Assembly (NCBI GenBank): GCA_023897205.1
Contig: JAHWDD010000012.1
Span: 1,054,001-1,118,000 of the forward strand
Origin: Exophiala sp. HKRS030
Taxonomy: Eukaryota; Ascomycota; Eurotiomycetes; Chaetothyriales; Herpotrichiellaceae
Length of the DNA stretch: 64,000 nt
Direction: 5' to 3'
Numbering within the stretch: the stretch's first letter is position 1; every line of letters begins with the position of its first letter. Made by a program: the position numbers and the translations under genes. Below are positions 12,871-24,538 of the stretch, piece by piece. The notes beneath the pieces are model-generated. The model saw nothing but the letters and a program-made list of their open reading frames with translations. It had not been told where the DNA came from and did not search any database.

Positions 12871-13238
12871 CAAGCTCAAGGCTACCACCGCCATTCAGTA
12901 ATAACCTGCAAGCTGCGGTGTGAGACCCTCGGCCATTCGCGGACATCTTTAGCCTCAGATCTTGAGACGCAGAAACTGCGTCTTCCTCCTATCACAAGGC
13001 CGCACGATTCTTAGGCAATCGAGTCATTGACTCATCGGCTCACGGCCGAGATCCAGTCAGTTGGACTGACAACTTGTGCCTTGCTTGTCATGCCTTGCAG
13101 ATTGTAGTGCGTAACTAGACTGACGGGGCCACATGGGTAGTTATAGATTGATGCCCAACCTGGGGCGCCTACCAACACTAGGTAGGCATTTGTCGGTATT
13201 TCTCTATTTCTCAAGGCACACGCATCCTACCTAGTAGG

Positions 13239-13276
13239 TACTGTACATACCAGGTAAATACTGTACATACTAGGTA
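13239..13276. repeat. 20-bp duplication TACTGTACATAC-n-AGGTA
   Basis: Two copies start at 13239 and 13259, inside a TAGGTA-rich tract that runs to about 13300, roughly 220 bp upstream of the Mtf2-like gene. Confidence 0.8.
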
Positions 13277-13497
13277 GGTATGTACGTACGGAGGTAGGTA
13301 CATGGATATCTAGGCTCGCCTCGCCTGCTAAAGGCAGGTGCCACAACTGCCAAGCCCACAGCCTTGCGAGCCTCGCCAGCCTTGATAGCAATCCACGTGA
13401 CTACAGCAAGATTTCCTCATTCTCCTGAAATTGGTTCCAAGCCATTAGTAAGACCTTTCACTTCACACCTCATACGAGATATCACGCCTGAGGCAGC

Positions 13498-15030
13498 ATG
13501 AGCAATATTCACATCATCCCTCAGACCTCTTTGGCTGGTAGGACGTCCTTGTCTTTCCTCTATCAGACAAGAACGATACTACGTCAATCTCATTATTGCT
13601 TATCCTCCTCTTCTACACCTCGTAGATTTGCTTCAACTACCCATCATCAACATGGTCATCAACTCAAGCATCTAGCATCAGAGGCTCTCGGTCATGCACC
13701 TGACATTCCCACTTCTGCTCTGCCGACCGCAATCAACATCGCCTCTACCATAACCTCTCGAGAGCGTGCCGCCTTCATGGCCGTTTTGCACACCCCAAAA
13801 TCTCAGGCAACGAAGCCTTCTCCGGCAACGGGCCCTCCTCGGCCTAAGGAGCCCTATGACAGGTTGAGCTTCGTCAACCTTGACATTGACAGCATTCTCG
13901 ACCTTTTCAGCTTATCGTCCAACTCCGAACAACCATCTGATTCCTCTTCTATTAATCACACGCCTCCAAAGCTGCCTTCTACCACTCCCAGCCCTTCACT
14001 TGACACACGTAATTCCCCAACAACCCTCCAGCATCAAAATCAGTCCAAACCCGAGAGCGGAGAGATTCGTCAACGTTTGGTATCTATAGCCATCTCACTC
14101 AACGAAGCTTTATCCTCGTCAGACCGACCAGGCGACATGGCCCTCTGGGATGCTTGTGAACACCATGTTTTCTCTATGGCTAAGTCCCTGACTCCAGCAT
14201 CACGCAGGGCCGTCAAAAAGCATGCCACAGGAAAATCCGCTTCTGCTACTCCGCGCCCGGAAGCCCCAACGACTCTGGACGACCACCGAGAGCAAGACGC
14301 TGATGCTCAAACAGAGGGGATACTCAATTCGGATTCTGATCTGCCCCTCAATGCAGCTACAAAGCTGTCCGACCCGACCACCAGATCCAAGTCTGAAACT
14401 CGGCGACTAGTCTCTCATGAGACACGAGTCCTCCACCATCTCTATCCGATTGCACTTCTGTATGCACTACGTTTGTTCGCCAAAAGATTCCCAGATTCCG
14501 ATCTTGCCTTCAACATTCTACCACGCATTCGCGAGCTCGGTAACACGAGTTTTGTCCTTGGTACATCCACTCAATTTTACAACAGTCTGATCGCCTATCG
14601 GTGGAACACGTTTTCTTCGCTGAGAGAAGTAGATGCTCTTCTCTCCGAAATGGAGCAAATAGGCATTGAAATGAATTACGAAACACGTCACATCCTTCAA
14701 AGCATCGACAATGACCGAGCTCAAGATCAAATGCAAGAAACAAAGCCTCGGCTTGGAAGCAGCAGAGCTCGTGGTCCAAATTGGTGGAAAAAGCATGAAC
14801 AACTTTTGTGGTTTGCCAAAATTCAAACATGGGCCAATCTGATAGACAGGAGGTTGACCAAAGCTCAAGCTATTGCTTCGTACAAGGCAAGGGCTAAGGA
14901 CAACCATGTCCCTGATGATTACGAAGTGGACGATAGCGAGTCCGATGAGAACGACCCGAATAGCCCCGTTCCAGAGGATTACGATCTGCTTAAAGGTCCT
15001 GCATCGTCATCCCTAAAACCCATCCACTGA
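13498..15030 (+). CDS. Mtf2-like mitochondrial protein
   Basis: A 510-aa intronless protein of the fungal Mtf2 family (mitochondrial transcript processing/translation factor; yeast Mtf2 acts with Cox1 mRNA). The N-terminus is basic and Ser/Thr-rich without acids for over 40 residues, as for a mitochondrial presequence. Family-like segments are TSRERAAFMAVL and the C-terminal region LYPIALLYALRLFAKRFPDS, NTSFVLGTSTQFYNSLIAYR, REVDALLSEMEQIGIEMNYE and WWKKHEQLLWFAKIQTWANL. The middle third is low-complexity and acidic or Ser-rich. The extreme C-terminus is strongly acidic (DDYEVDDSESDENDP). Assignment rests on remembered family patterns, so the exact role is inferred. Confidence 0.75.
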   Translation: MSNIHIIPQTSLAGRTSLSFLYQTRTILRQSHYCLSSSSTPRRFASTTHHQHGHQLKHLASEALGHAPDIPTSALPTAINIASTITSRERAAFMAVLHTPKSQATKPSPATGPPRPKEPYDRLSFVNLDIDSILDLFSLSSNSEQPSDSSSINHTPPKLPSTTPSPSLDTRNSPTTLQHQNQSKPESGEIRQRLVSIAISLNEALSSSDRPGDMALWDACEHHVFSMAKSLTPASRRAVKKHATGKSASATPRPEAPTTLDDHREQDADAQTEGILNSDSDLPLNAATKLSDPTTRSKSETRRLVSHETRVLHHLYPIALLYALRLFAKRFPDSDLAFNILPRIRELGNTSFVLGTSTQFYNSLIAYRWNTFSSLREVDALLSEMEQIGIEMNYETRHILQSIDNDRAQDQMQETKPRLGSSRARGPNWWKKHEQLLWFAKIQTWANLIDRRLTKAQAIASYKARAKDNHVPDDYEVDDSESDENDPNSPVPEDYDLLKGPASSSLKPIH

Positions 15031-16076
15031 AGACTTCAATTTCTTCTTCTTCGACCTCAAAATCTCATTCCATCAGCTAAATCCCTCAGGCTGCCTTCGC
15101 ATATACCCATGTCCGCATATCTTCTAGAAAGCGTCGCCGACTAAATGCATATAAGCTCCATGTACAATACAAGACATTCAATAGATTCAAGAATGCCACA
15201 TACAACGGCCAAAAGCTGTTACAATATTAATTCATGATTAACCATATCTGACGTTATCCTCCTCGCAGGACCTCGTAGGTGCTTCGTCCACTGCACACCA
15301 CCCTCCTACCACGCCTCCTCAGCACCGAGGACACGACATTCGATATCCCCTCCTCATCAGACAGAACAGGCAAAGTAGACCTCTTTCCGTATTGCGGGTC
15401 TATCATTCCCTTCTGCATTAGAGTTGCTTTTCTCAAGAAATAATGAAGCCTACAACCACGAAGTGACCCCACCTTATCATGCCCACGATCTCCAGTCGCT
15501 AAATACCTAAGTTAGTAGCTACTCTCCTCTCCTCTACGACGGACAGACGGGCGGACAGGGAATACAAACGAGCATTCTGGACTCTAAGATCCGTCCTGGC
15601 GAATTATTTGAATGTGTGCATTGGCTACTGAAAATCTTTCATATCCCATCCACCTTCCGTATCGGGATCTCCTAATGGCATCCATGCTGGACTAAATACT
15701 CAAGAGTCGATGGCTGTGAGAGTGAGACTGATTAATACACAATTAGCACGTGTCCGTCTATCCAGTAGTAGCTTGCCTTGATTCCCGTCGGATTTGCGCG
15801 AAAATATTCCACACTGGATTTATCCAGGCCCGTCGTATGCCATTCTCCCATTTCTCGGAACCGCATAAGAAACCTGTTGGGAATGCGAATTTCCCTCCAA
15901 CCCTTGCTGAGCTGCCCATTTCTTCGTTGTCCGTCCTTTGGCTTCACAATTCCATCGTGTGAGATCCTTCTCAACCATTGTACCGTTGAAAAAATCACCG
16001 CAGATCATGGATTGTCGACGCTTTGTCTCACGAATTACAATTCTATTTCTGCTGCTGCGGCGCCTCGTCTATCATC
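15031..16076. other. Intergenic, convergent 3' flanks of the Mtf2-like and methyltransferase genes
   Basis: Roughly 1 kb between converging genes. Frames of 60-90 codons occur on both strands without recognisable content. No RNA gene or repeat is evident. Confidence 0.4.
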
Positions 16077-19000
16077 TCATGTCTGCCGGGGTCTCTTCGC
16101 CACGGGCCTCACCATCACGATCTCGATGTCGGAGTCGTCAGAATCTTCCATGATGACTCGTGCGGCTCGCTTCGTTGAAGACCGGGGTGTCCTTCCGAGT
16201 GGTGTGAGATCGCTGACATCAAGCGCCTCGGTCTTGACCTCTAGGTGTCGTTGGTCATGAACCGGATCCACTGGTAGAACTGAATTGGGACGAGAAACTG
16301 GTGTCCGCGGGGACATGTTCATGAATGTTTGGAGGGAGGGAGTCGATCGCGATGCGGGAGAAATCAGACCTGGAACCTGAACAGGCCCGTGTTGTGACTG
16401 ATCATTCGAAGCAGAGGCGGCCCATGCGTCACCGATAGCCCTTCCAATCGCGGCCCCAAGCACCCAGGGAACGCCATTACCCAGTTGTTTGTACTGTTCG
16501 CGGCTGTTGCCGACGATGAGAAACCAGTCCGGCAGGTCCATGGCTCGACAAACCTCGCGTATCGACAAAGTGCGGTGTTGCAGGGGGTGCAGAATCTCTC
16601 CACCAAACCGCTTGTCCATTGGAGTGATCAACGTACAGACTGTCCTGAACGGTTGATCAGCCTTGATGCGCTTCAAGCATTTTGAAGACTTTTCGATTCG
16701 CTCTTTGAAAAGACTCCGAAGCTTCGAGCGCTGAGACTTGGTGAAAAGACCACGATGGAAGGCCAAGGCAAGACCTAGACCGGGTGGATCCGTAGGGATC
16801 TGTTCCACCAGATGTCGGTAGTTGATCTCATCTTGAAAATCGATCTTTAGTCTGTGCACTGGCACATGTGTTGGGTGGATGATGTTCAAGGTTTTGTCAT
16901 TGCTCAAAGGAGGCAAATCTCGAATGCTTTCATAACAGGTTCGCACTTTTGGCTTCGTGGTCTGGGAATCGTAGGTTCTTTGTAGGTCTGCAGGAAGCTT
17001 AACATCAGGCGCGGCGATCATAATGATCAGTCGAGTTCGCTGTGATGCACCTCCGATATTTGACACTTTGACTTTGCACTTCCGTACTTGGTATCCCAGC
17101 GCAACCAGATGGCAGATCGCTTGCGCACATGCATTTGGTTTGGGTGCGCCTTTGCTCGGCATGGGATCCATGTTTGGCACATTTTCGATGATTCCATATT
17201 GAGGTAGAATGACCTCAAACCACGATAAAAGATTTGCCAGGAGGGAAACATTTCGTTGCGACCCTATGCTGTCTCGGTGAGCATTCAGAAGCGAGAATCC
17301 CTGGCATGGACACCCAGCCCCAATGCAACCGACATGATTGATCGGGCGTTCCCCTTGCATGATTTTTTTCAAGACGGGGTTTACAGAGCAATTGAGGACT
17401 TCAGTCTGGTTTCCCTCGTCGTTTGCTCGATAAGTGGCCGCTGGAGTAGCCCAAGACTCGATTGCGCAAACCATTTTGATCTGTTTGGTTGAGGCCATAC
17501 CAAACTCCAATTGACCCATGCCGCTAAATAGACCCATGCAGGTCAGCGGCGACTTGTTGTCATGGTGTCGGGGTGTTGAAGGTGCCTTCTTCGCCTGTCG
17601 ATAGAACCGGTCCTTGCAGTGACATTGGACCATAGCATCGTTCGCCGTGACATGTTTGGCCTCGGATCCACCTTCATAGTACATCGAGTGCGCAAACAGG
17701 ACATGCCCTACACTTGCTCGATCCCTGAAAACAGACGCAGGTATCGTGTGGACAATGCTTCGTACATGGACTGTCTCACAATTGCAGGCATTGCTAAAGA
17801 ACAATTCGTTGCCAATAGGGTATTTGCCGGAGGCACAGAGAGTTTGCTTGGGTTCAACTAGCCACACCACATTGACTGAGAATTCCGAATTGATTTTACG
17901 CACCCAGGCGTACAGAAAGTCGTAGGAACCTGATTTCTTGTCTTTCTTGCGTACAACCACAAACTTGTCAAGTAGATCTTGAGTGTTTCTCAGTATCGTT
18001 GGCTTTCTCTTGCTTGCTTGCTGTAGAATAGTAGTCGTGATGGGAATCTGATTAACGAAATGATCCTTCTGATTGACATCAAGTTTGCTCGGGAAGCCGA
18101 ATTTCTGCTTTTGTTGTGCTCGAGACGCTTCGACCTCAGCACACATCCTCACGGTCTCCAGCAACTTTAGCTCGTTCCACGCAGGGAATAATTCCAGAAA
18201 AGACCTGGCGACGTGTTCACTAACAACTGTTGGCTCATCCTTCGTATTGGGTGATTCTCGGTCGCCAGTCAGATCCGCAGAGCAGTCGTTCCATACTTTG
18301 TGATCGAACACCCGTTGAACCGCTTCCTCATCGTGTCGTAACGACGTCCATGCAGTATCACGAAGGAAATCGACATGAGTAAGGACATGTTGACGGAAAT
18401 CTGTGGTAGTTCCACATTTTTCATGCCAATCCGCTAGCTGTAGAGCGTTTCTACCTTCATGTAGGTCCCGCAGCTTGTTCCAGAAGAGATGTCTGAAATC
18501 ATTCAGGCCGACATTTTCCTGCTTCTCGGTGGCTTGAAAAATGTAGTCCAGGAAGTGCTTGGCGAAATCTGCCAACCATAGGAACTCGACCCACCAAGAT
18601 TTGTACCCGGCGGAAGGAGCGTTCAACCGATACCAACAATCGTGGCTGGGTGCCGAGCTGACCTCTGTCTGTATCCAGACGAGATTTTTCACAGATACTT
18701 CTTTCAAATCGTCGATGCCACCGATGCTCAAGTTAGTAATGTAAGCCAGGATCCTCTTCTCCAAGCCGTGAGTCTTGATTACTCCTTCAATAACATACTG
18801 ATCCTCGCGGCTATGTACGGTGGCTGGAATCAAGGAAGCGTTTTCATATTGACCTTGGTGGCCCTTTTGGTTGTCTGGCGATCTGAAGATGTGAAAGTCG
18901 TCAAGTTGGACTTCGTAGAAATCATTGTCATCTGCAGTGGTTGGACAAGAGGTGTTGTCTTCAAGCCTCAATAGCTCTTTCAATGTCTCTGTCTCGTCAC

Positions 19001-19412
19001 AAAGTCCTTGGTCAGGCAGATCGACCCCGGACAAGCGTGGAGGGTAGAGCTTCTTTAGAGCTTCAGGTGTTTCTAGATCCTTGAGCATTTTGGAGAGAAG
19101 GATGATGTCTTCTTGCAGGGTATTTTCATTGTCGATAGCCTCTTGACGTCGATCTGCAGACCAGAACAATCGTTCGTTGAAGTCTTCCAAGTCTGCTATA
19201 TCTTCATCATCCTCGCCACTCCTATCATCGCTTGATGTGTCGAGTGATGCTTCGCTGGTTGTAATATCATTGTCCTTGCTACTCTCATCCTCGCTGGAGG
19301 TCTCGAGTGACGCCGCACTATTCGTAGTGTAATCATCCTCGCTATCTTTGAAGTCTTCGTCAGAAGATGGGACGTCGTCGTCACCAGATTCGCTGTCATC
19401 AGTGAACACCAT
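16077..19412 (-). CDS. DNA (cytosine-5-)methyltransferase, DIM-2/DNMT1-like
   Basis: An intact 1111-aa nuclear enzyme that transfers methyl groups to cytosine C5. The N-terminus (about 1-90) is a Ser/Asp/Glu tract. An RFTS-like region follows (about 170-290), then a BAH-like region (about 480-600). The catalytic domain shows motif I (LFSGMGQLEFGM, about 625), motif IV with the nucleophile in GAGCPCQGFS (about 702), motif VI ENV (about 742), motif VIII QRTRL and motif X QLGNGVPWVLGAAIG (about 978). All key residues are present. In Pezizomycotina the RFTS/BAH plus catalytic layout fits DIM-2-type enzymes (maintenance/heterochromatin methylation) better than RID/Masc1 enzymes, which usually differ in motif order and lack RFTS. 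The C-terminal tail is basic/acidic mixed with VMVRPVAKRPRQT at its end. The class assignment is inference. Confidence 0.88.
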   Translation of the reverse strand: MVFTDDSESGDDDVPSSDEDFKDSEDDYTTNSAASLETSSEDESSKDNDITTSEASLDTSSDDRSGEDDEDIADLEDFNERLFWSADRRQEAIDNENTLQEDIILLSKMLKDLETPEALKKLYPPRLSGVDLPDQGLCDETETLKELLRLEDNTSCPTTADDNDFYEVQLDDFHIFRSPDNQKGHQGQYENASLIPATVHSREDQYVIEGVIKTHGLEKRILAYITNLSIGGIDDLKEVSVKNLVWIQTEVSSAPSHDCWYRLNAPSAGYKSWWVEFLWLADFAKHFLDYIFQATEKQENVGLNDFRHLFWNKLRDLHEGRNALQLADWHEKCGTTTDFRQHVLTHVDFLRDTAWTSLRHDEEAVQRVFDHKVWNDCSADLTGDRESPNTKDEPTVVSEHVARSFLELFPAWNELKLLETVRMCAEVEASRAQQKQKFGFPSKLDVNQKDHFVNQIPITTTILQQASKRKPTILRNTQDLLDKFVVVRKKDKKSGSYDFLYAWVRKINSEFSVNVVWLVEPKQTLCASGKYPIGNELFFSNACNCETVHVRSIVHTIPASVFRDRASVGHVLFAHSMYYEGGSEAKHVTANDAMVQCHCKDRFYRQAKKAPSTPRHHDNKSPLTCMGLFSGMGQLEFGMASTKQIKMVCAIESWATPAATYRANDEGNQTEVLNCSVNPVLKKIMQGERPINHVGCIGAGCPCQGFSLLNAHRDSIGSQRNVSLLANLLSWFEVILPQYGIIENVPNMDPMPSKGAPKPNACAQAICHLVALGYQVRKCKVKVSNIGGASQRTRLIIMIAAPDVKLPADLQRTYDSQTTKPKVRTCYESIRDLPPLSNDKTLNIIHPTHVPVHRLKIDFQDEINYRHLVEQIPTDPPGLGLALAFHRGLFTKSQRSKLRSLFKERIEKSSKCLKRIKADQPFRTVCTLITPMDKRFGGEILHPLQHRTLSIREVCRAMDLPDWFLIVGNSREQYKQLGNGVPWVLGAAIGRAIGDAWAASASNDQSQHGPVQVPGLISPASRSTPSLQTFMNMSPRTPVSRPNSVLPVDPVHDQRHLEVKTEALDVSDLTPLGRTPRSSTKRAARVIMEDSDDSDIEIVMVRPVAKRPRQT

Positions 19413-20713
19413 GATGCAGGTTTGTCTTGTTAGGGGTCTTTCTCACGATCACAGTTGTGTTTTTCTGAGAGAAGAGCCTAGATATTGATAATGATTGTGG
19501 GTAGGTAGAAATGAAGGAGGTTGAACCCGTCTCAGATTCTCGAACGAACTGTCACAACATTGTCAGCAGATCCAAGTAGTCAATTGAATCAGAGGTAGAA
19601 GACGAATCAGACAGGAGACCCTGCTGTAGATTGACGAGGGCGACGAGAGAGAGGTGAGGCGTGGTGATTCGAAGATAAGAGAGCCAGACATTTTCGCCTC
19701 AGATCGACCAGGTACTAATCGAAAGGATGACGATATGATGAGGGAAGATCTTGCTGGTGGTCGAGAGGCTGCAGTGAGCAGTAGTGAACCCTCTCATCAA
19801 GGCCTTGAGACTGAAGAGAGGAGACAACGTGGTGATCGATTGAAGTTTCTCGGTCAAACTTCGAAGACACGATGAAGCTGACCGAAAGAATCTGCACAAG
19901 GAAACCTCACTTACTGAAATCTAGCGTATCCAACAGCTGCGAAGATGGACAACAATTCGAGTAACACGAGATCGAGTACTCATCAATCTCATCGTCCTGA
20001 ATAAAGTCAGCCAGCACTGTTGTTGTTGTTGTTCGAGCGAGGTGGAAACAAGAAAACTTGGGCGAACGAGTGTGGGGGGTAGAGGTGCACGGAAGTGATT
20101 GAGGAGGAAGAGAAGAAGAAAGAAAACTTTCATCGGCATGGAGATCAGAGGAGCGTAGAGCACAAAGCAACAACAGAAGAATTTGCGGCATGGTGAAGTT
20201 CTGTGTCTATCGCACCGGTGTGAGGAGGAGGTTGTGAGGACGTCCGCTGCCGCGATGGCTGGTGAAAGTTAGAGATCATGGTTGTGAACTTGCACAAGAC
20301 AAGTACAGGTGCAAGCACAACAGACACGACGACACACACGAGAAGACTCCCTCTTTGATGCCTTTGTCCATGTCCAGCTTATCCACCTGTTGCGATTTTT
20401 GTGAATCAGAAGGCCCAAGACTTTGGCTAACAGAAATGTGACGACTAAGAAATTGCTCACAATGAAGCGAGGCGAATGGCCAGTGCAAGTAAATGCCGTT
20501 GTCTTGGGCCGTTTGATTGCCATCAAGACGTAGCATGATATGTGACAATGCATAGCTTTGCTGCTGTGCAGGTAGCGTTGCCCATGGCTGTAGATCTTGC
20601 CTGACCTAACGAGGCTTTGCCAGTCGGAGTCGGATCGCAAGTATCATTCAGTTCAAACATCAAAGCAAACGAGTCGATTATCATTTATTATCTTCATAAA
20701 TCATAAGCTGATA
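19413..20713. other. Intergenic, methyltransferase promoter and 3' flank of the RasGAP gene
   Basis: About 1.3 kb. Short frames on both strands have no conserved features. The methyltransferase leader is purine/pyrimidine skewed. Nothing else is recognised. Confidence 0.4.
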
Positions 20714-23700
20714 TCAGTCATCATCTGCGTGATTGCGCTCTCCTCCTTTTCCTTTTCTGCGCCCTCCTGTACTCATCAGGTCGAAAAGCCTATTCTTAGT
20801 CTGGCCGTCTCGACTGTTTGGAAGCGGTCTCGTTCGCGCATCTTCGATGGCATCTAGAGACACGGTCGAGGAATTGGTGGAATTGGTCATAGCACGTGCT
20901 TCTGGTCCACGTTGGGGAAAGGGAATCCTTCGGTCCCAAGCTACCGAAGCTGAGCTGGAAGGTGTCGTATCTCCTTCTCCAATCGCTGGTGAAAACTCCG
21001 AATTCTTATAATCCATGTCTGCAAGAGCGTCCATGGTCTGAGGTAGTGCGGTGATTTCGGGCTCCACATGAGGTGTGACTGCCCGGTTCTCGAATGGGTT
21101 ATTTGTCGTGCTTTTCGGTTGGTTATCCAAGACACGTTGCCAGGTAGATTCGGCTTGTTCGTCTGGCCGCTCTGCTTGTTCTGCGCCTTTCAGGCAGTCT
21201 GCAGTTTTCTGGCTCAACTTTAGACATTCCGCATGAAAGGCGATGATTGTCTCGTCGCCGATACTATCATCTATATTGCTGGGAGCATGTGAAATCCAAA
21301 AATCAGCGAGCTGTGCTAGTAATTTCGCGTGATCTAGAAGGTACGGTAAGCTCGGCAAACCCTCTCTCGATAATGCTGGCAAACGAGATCGGATCTGATT
21401 CGGTGCCGCAAATTGGGGCTCAATTTGTGCGGCTGTCATTTGAGAAGAGCTAACAGCACAAATCTCATCGATAAACTCCTTAAATTCTTGCGATGCAGCA
21501 CCCAAGAATTTGTTCATAGGCTCCATCCACGGCTCTTTTGTGCCGAATTTGGCTGTGTTCGCAAGGACATTGAGACTTTTGGCGATGAGCGTAAAGGTCC
21601 TTTTCGTTCTCTCCGGCGGAAGATCTGTGGCTTGTTAGGACATTTCATGAGAGGGGAGGGACGCTTGGGGAAAGTAAACAGGGGCCCGGTGTTGACTTAC
21701 CATCAATGAGGCCGAAGAGTTTGGGGTTCAGGATCGCGGGACAAAAGAAACGCAGGAACAAGAATCCTGATACGCTTGTGTACTTGACAGTTCGGATGAA
21801 AGACCCATACCGATCTTCAGCACAGGATCTGACATGTCGGAAAATGAGACGGAGCTCAATGGGACAAAGGGACGCCGAAACAGCAATAGCCTTCCAAACA
21901 GTACTTGTGAGAAAGTTCAGGTTCGCCCAATTCCGGTCTAGTTGTTCCTGTGAACGAACTCGATTTGGGTCGACTTCGCAATCAGGATCACGTTCCATGA
22001 TAGTTCTCAACTTCTCGCCCAGGACTTCCTCTATATATGCCTCTCCCAGTCTTCGCATGTGCGCATCAAGTGCTTTTGTGACTAGGGAATTGCCTCTGAA
22101 GAGCAAGTTGGCTTCCATTGTGGCTGATCGACTAAGATCTCTTACCAAAATTTGGCGTTGCTCTGCAGACTCATAAGAATCGTTGGATTGAATTCGACCG
22201 CTGAACCTCATCCTCATCGGGGAGTCTCCTTGTAGATACCATCGATTTCCTCTTCAACCAGGTGGTTCAACCATTCACGCGCTGTGCCCGACGCTTGGAA
22301 AATGTCCAACAAGATGTTCGAAAACTGACGAAGATCCGGTCCTAAGAGGCTGGTTACCTGAGTGGTGAGGCCACTAGAAAAATGATGCAGCATTGTAGAG
22401 AGCTCCTTGTATTCCTCTTCCATCAAGATGACGGATTCTTGAAGAGCGAGGCGGACCAAAATCTGACCGACGCTATGATCATTGTTGTCTAGCAAGGGAA
22501 ACCACTTATCGATAGTCCCCTGGGCCTCCAATTCATCGGCTGAGATGTCAACACGGCCGAATATGGGGTCATGCGAGGAAATTTCGAGCCCGCCAAGATC
22601 TGACAGGTATCCAGCGTCATTAGAAATGTCATAAAGACCGTCAGCGACCATGGTCCATTCCTTCTCAGCTGGATTTGCGACTTTGACAGCGATTCTGATT
22701 TTCGACAAGGTTGGCGGAACATCTTCGAGGAGAAATTCCTCGGCCCAGAATGCCTTGTCCACGCTTTGTTGATGTGACGTACGTGCACGTAAATCTTTCC
22801 CAAGAGTAACCTCGGCGTATACGCTTTCCTTCCCACCATCTTGCTTGGTTCGACCTTTTGTCTTCGTTTGATCGAAATGACTGATAGCAACAAATCGCTG
22901 GCCGAACTTCACCTCTATAATTTTGACAGCTAGAGAACGTTCCATACGAAACATTCCGGCGGTTGACTGGCGGTCTGATGCTCGCCCGCCGCGGGTGGGA
23001 TGCTCATCGAGCGATGGTTGTACAGGGCCGTACAATTCAGGGACGGTCAGTGCTCTTAGTAGCACGAACCACGCCTGGAAGGCAAGGTCATTCTCCATAC
23101 AAAGGACCATGGGACGGGTTCGAGAGGACCTGAGGTTGGGCGGTTGCACACAGTGGTGAGGATAGATCGCGATACAGTGAGGCATATGCAGCACGCTCTG
23201 ATCCAATCTCTGAACAGCACAGCGGGATAACTGCGAAAGATGTGTTGAGGAGATTACTCGAGCGTCGACTTCGTCCAGTAAACGAAACAGACCATTTTCA
23301 TGAAGAGTACAGCTTACTCTTCGCCAAAGCAGGTATTCTGGTCTTGTGAAGCGAAACACACCGTGAGAATAGGTGCCAAGCTGGGAACCAGCAGGTAGTG
23401 GGCCATCCCATAGCATCAACTTCCCTACTTTGACAATGGCAGCACTTTTGATATTTGTCAGATCAGAAACCCGCCGTTGCGAGACTGACTTCTTGTCGGC
23501 CACAATCGGGTGTGCAATGCCAACTGGCTGAGGTTTGCTCATCTTGTTATGAACCCCCTTGGGCCTGAGTGGTTGCCAACATAATAATGCAGCGAGCCAT
23601 GAGTCGAAAGTCTCGGGAACCGGTGGACGAAGCTGATATCCTGTACCTGAAGAGGCTATCAGGACACTCAAGTACGTGCTCTGGGTTTCATGGTCAAAAT

Positions 23701-24538
23701 GTGTACGAACAGTGCAGCCTCTGAGATCCGATATGAGTGTTTTTGACTGTGAGACTTCACCTTTCGTCTGGCAGACAAGACTGCCTGGTGCCACATTGAT
23801 GGCACAATAGCCTGATTCCCATGCGGTTGTGTGCAATGGCCGGAAGAAGAGAATGCCATGCATTCGGCCACAGGTGGTTTTCATCAAATGCAGAATCTTT
23901 GCAGAATCAATGTCTAGAAGCTTGGGAGACCGAAGGCTGGCGCCAGTTGCCGGGAAAGGATTTTCGGGAGAAAAAGGACGGCGTGGAGTCCTTGGAGGGT
24001 CTCTGAAATCACGTTGTTCGTGCAGTTCAGGGCTTTGGACGACGGAAGGGAAGCCGATGGAGCCATGGGATTCATTGTCACGCTGCAGTAAACTGCCAGT
24101 GGTGGTGATGGAGCCCAAGCGTTTGCGTGTCTTACTGATAAAGGAGCCTGGGGAGGAGTCGAGGGGTAATTCTTCGGATGCATGTGTCTTGGTTTGAGCC
24201 CTTCGCCTCCTTCTTTCAATGGTGCTTTCCTCATCTGTATTGGAAACGGATGCTGAATTTTCCCTCCGCCGCTGAGAACCTCGAGTACGCGAGGATTGAG
24301 AAAGAGCAGCGGGCGAATGGACCAAAGTGGTCTCGACAGAATCCGTTAGAGAATTCGGGTATATGGTGGACTGCGGTTCTGGGGTTACAGCGCGAATGGT
24401 AGAACGCTCGGGTTCTTCGAACACCATCCCATGCCTGTCCTGTGATGAAGTGTGTCGACTGGTTCGGCGCTGAACATTCTGGGCTCGCGAACGGGAAGTC
24501 GTGACATTTCTTGTCTCTTCTCGCTCGGACCGATGCAT
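20714..24538 (-). CDS. RasGAP domain protein, BUD2/CLA2-like
   Basis: A GTPase-activating protein for a Ras/Rsr1-type GTPase, linked in yeast to bud-site and polarity control. Exons on the minus strand are 24538-21701 and 21624-20714, with intron 21625-21700 (GTAAGT...CCACAG), giving about 1249 aa. The N-terminal ~200 aa are basic and Ser-rich. A PH-like and C2-like region follows. The RasGAP domain contains LLFRGNSLVTKALDAHMRR, the SGFLFLRFFCPAILNPKLFG catalytic-support block and, after the intron, RTFTLIAKSLNVLANTAKFG. The tail is low complexity. One single-base deficit lies at the G-run 22219-22222 (C-run in the gene), between IYKETP and MRMRFSGRIQSNDSYESAEQ, just before the GAP domain. 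One added base closes both frame and intron phase. The first ATG is 24538; the frame upstream opens only with GTG. Confidence 0.88.

Larger units (their letters stand above)
11823..13497. other. Long divergent intergenic region with several simple repeats
   Basis: About 1.7 kb separates the divergent CCCH and Mtf2-like genes. It is rich in short-period repeats: GTGAGG-rich purine tract (12041-12098), an 8-bp array (12297-12320), AACTAA-type degenerate repeats (12670-12765), a period-7 array (12821-12870) and a 20-bp duplication (13239-13276). No coding signal or tRNA is seen. Confidence 0.6.
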
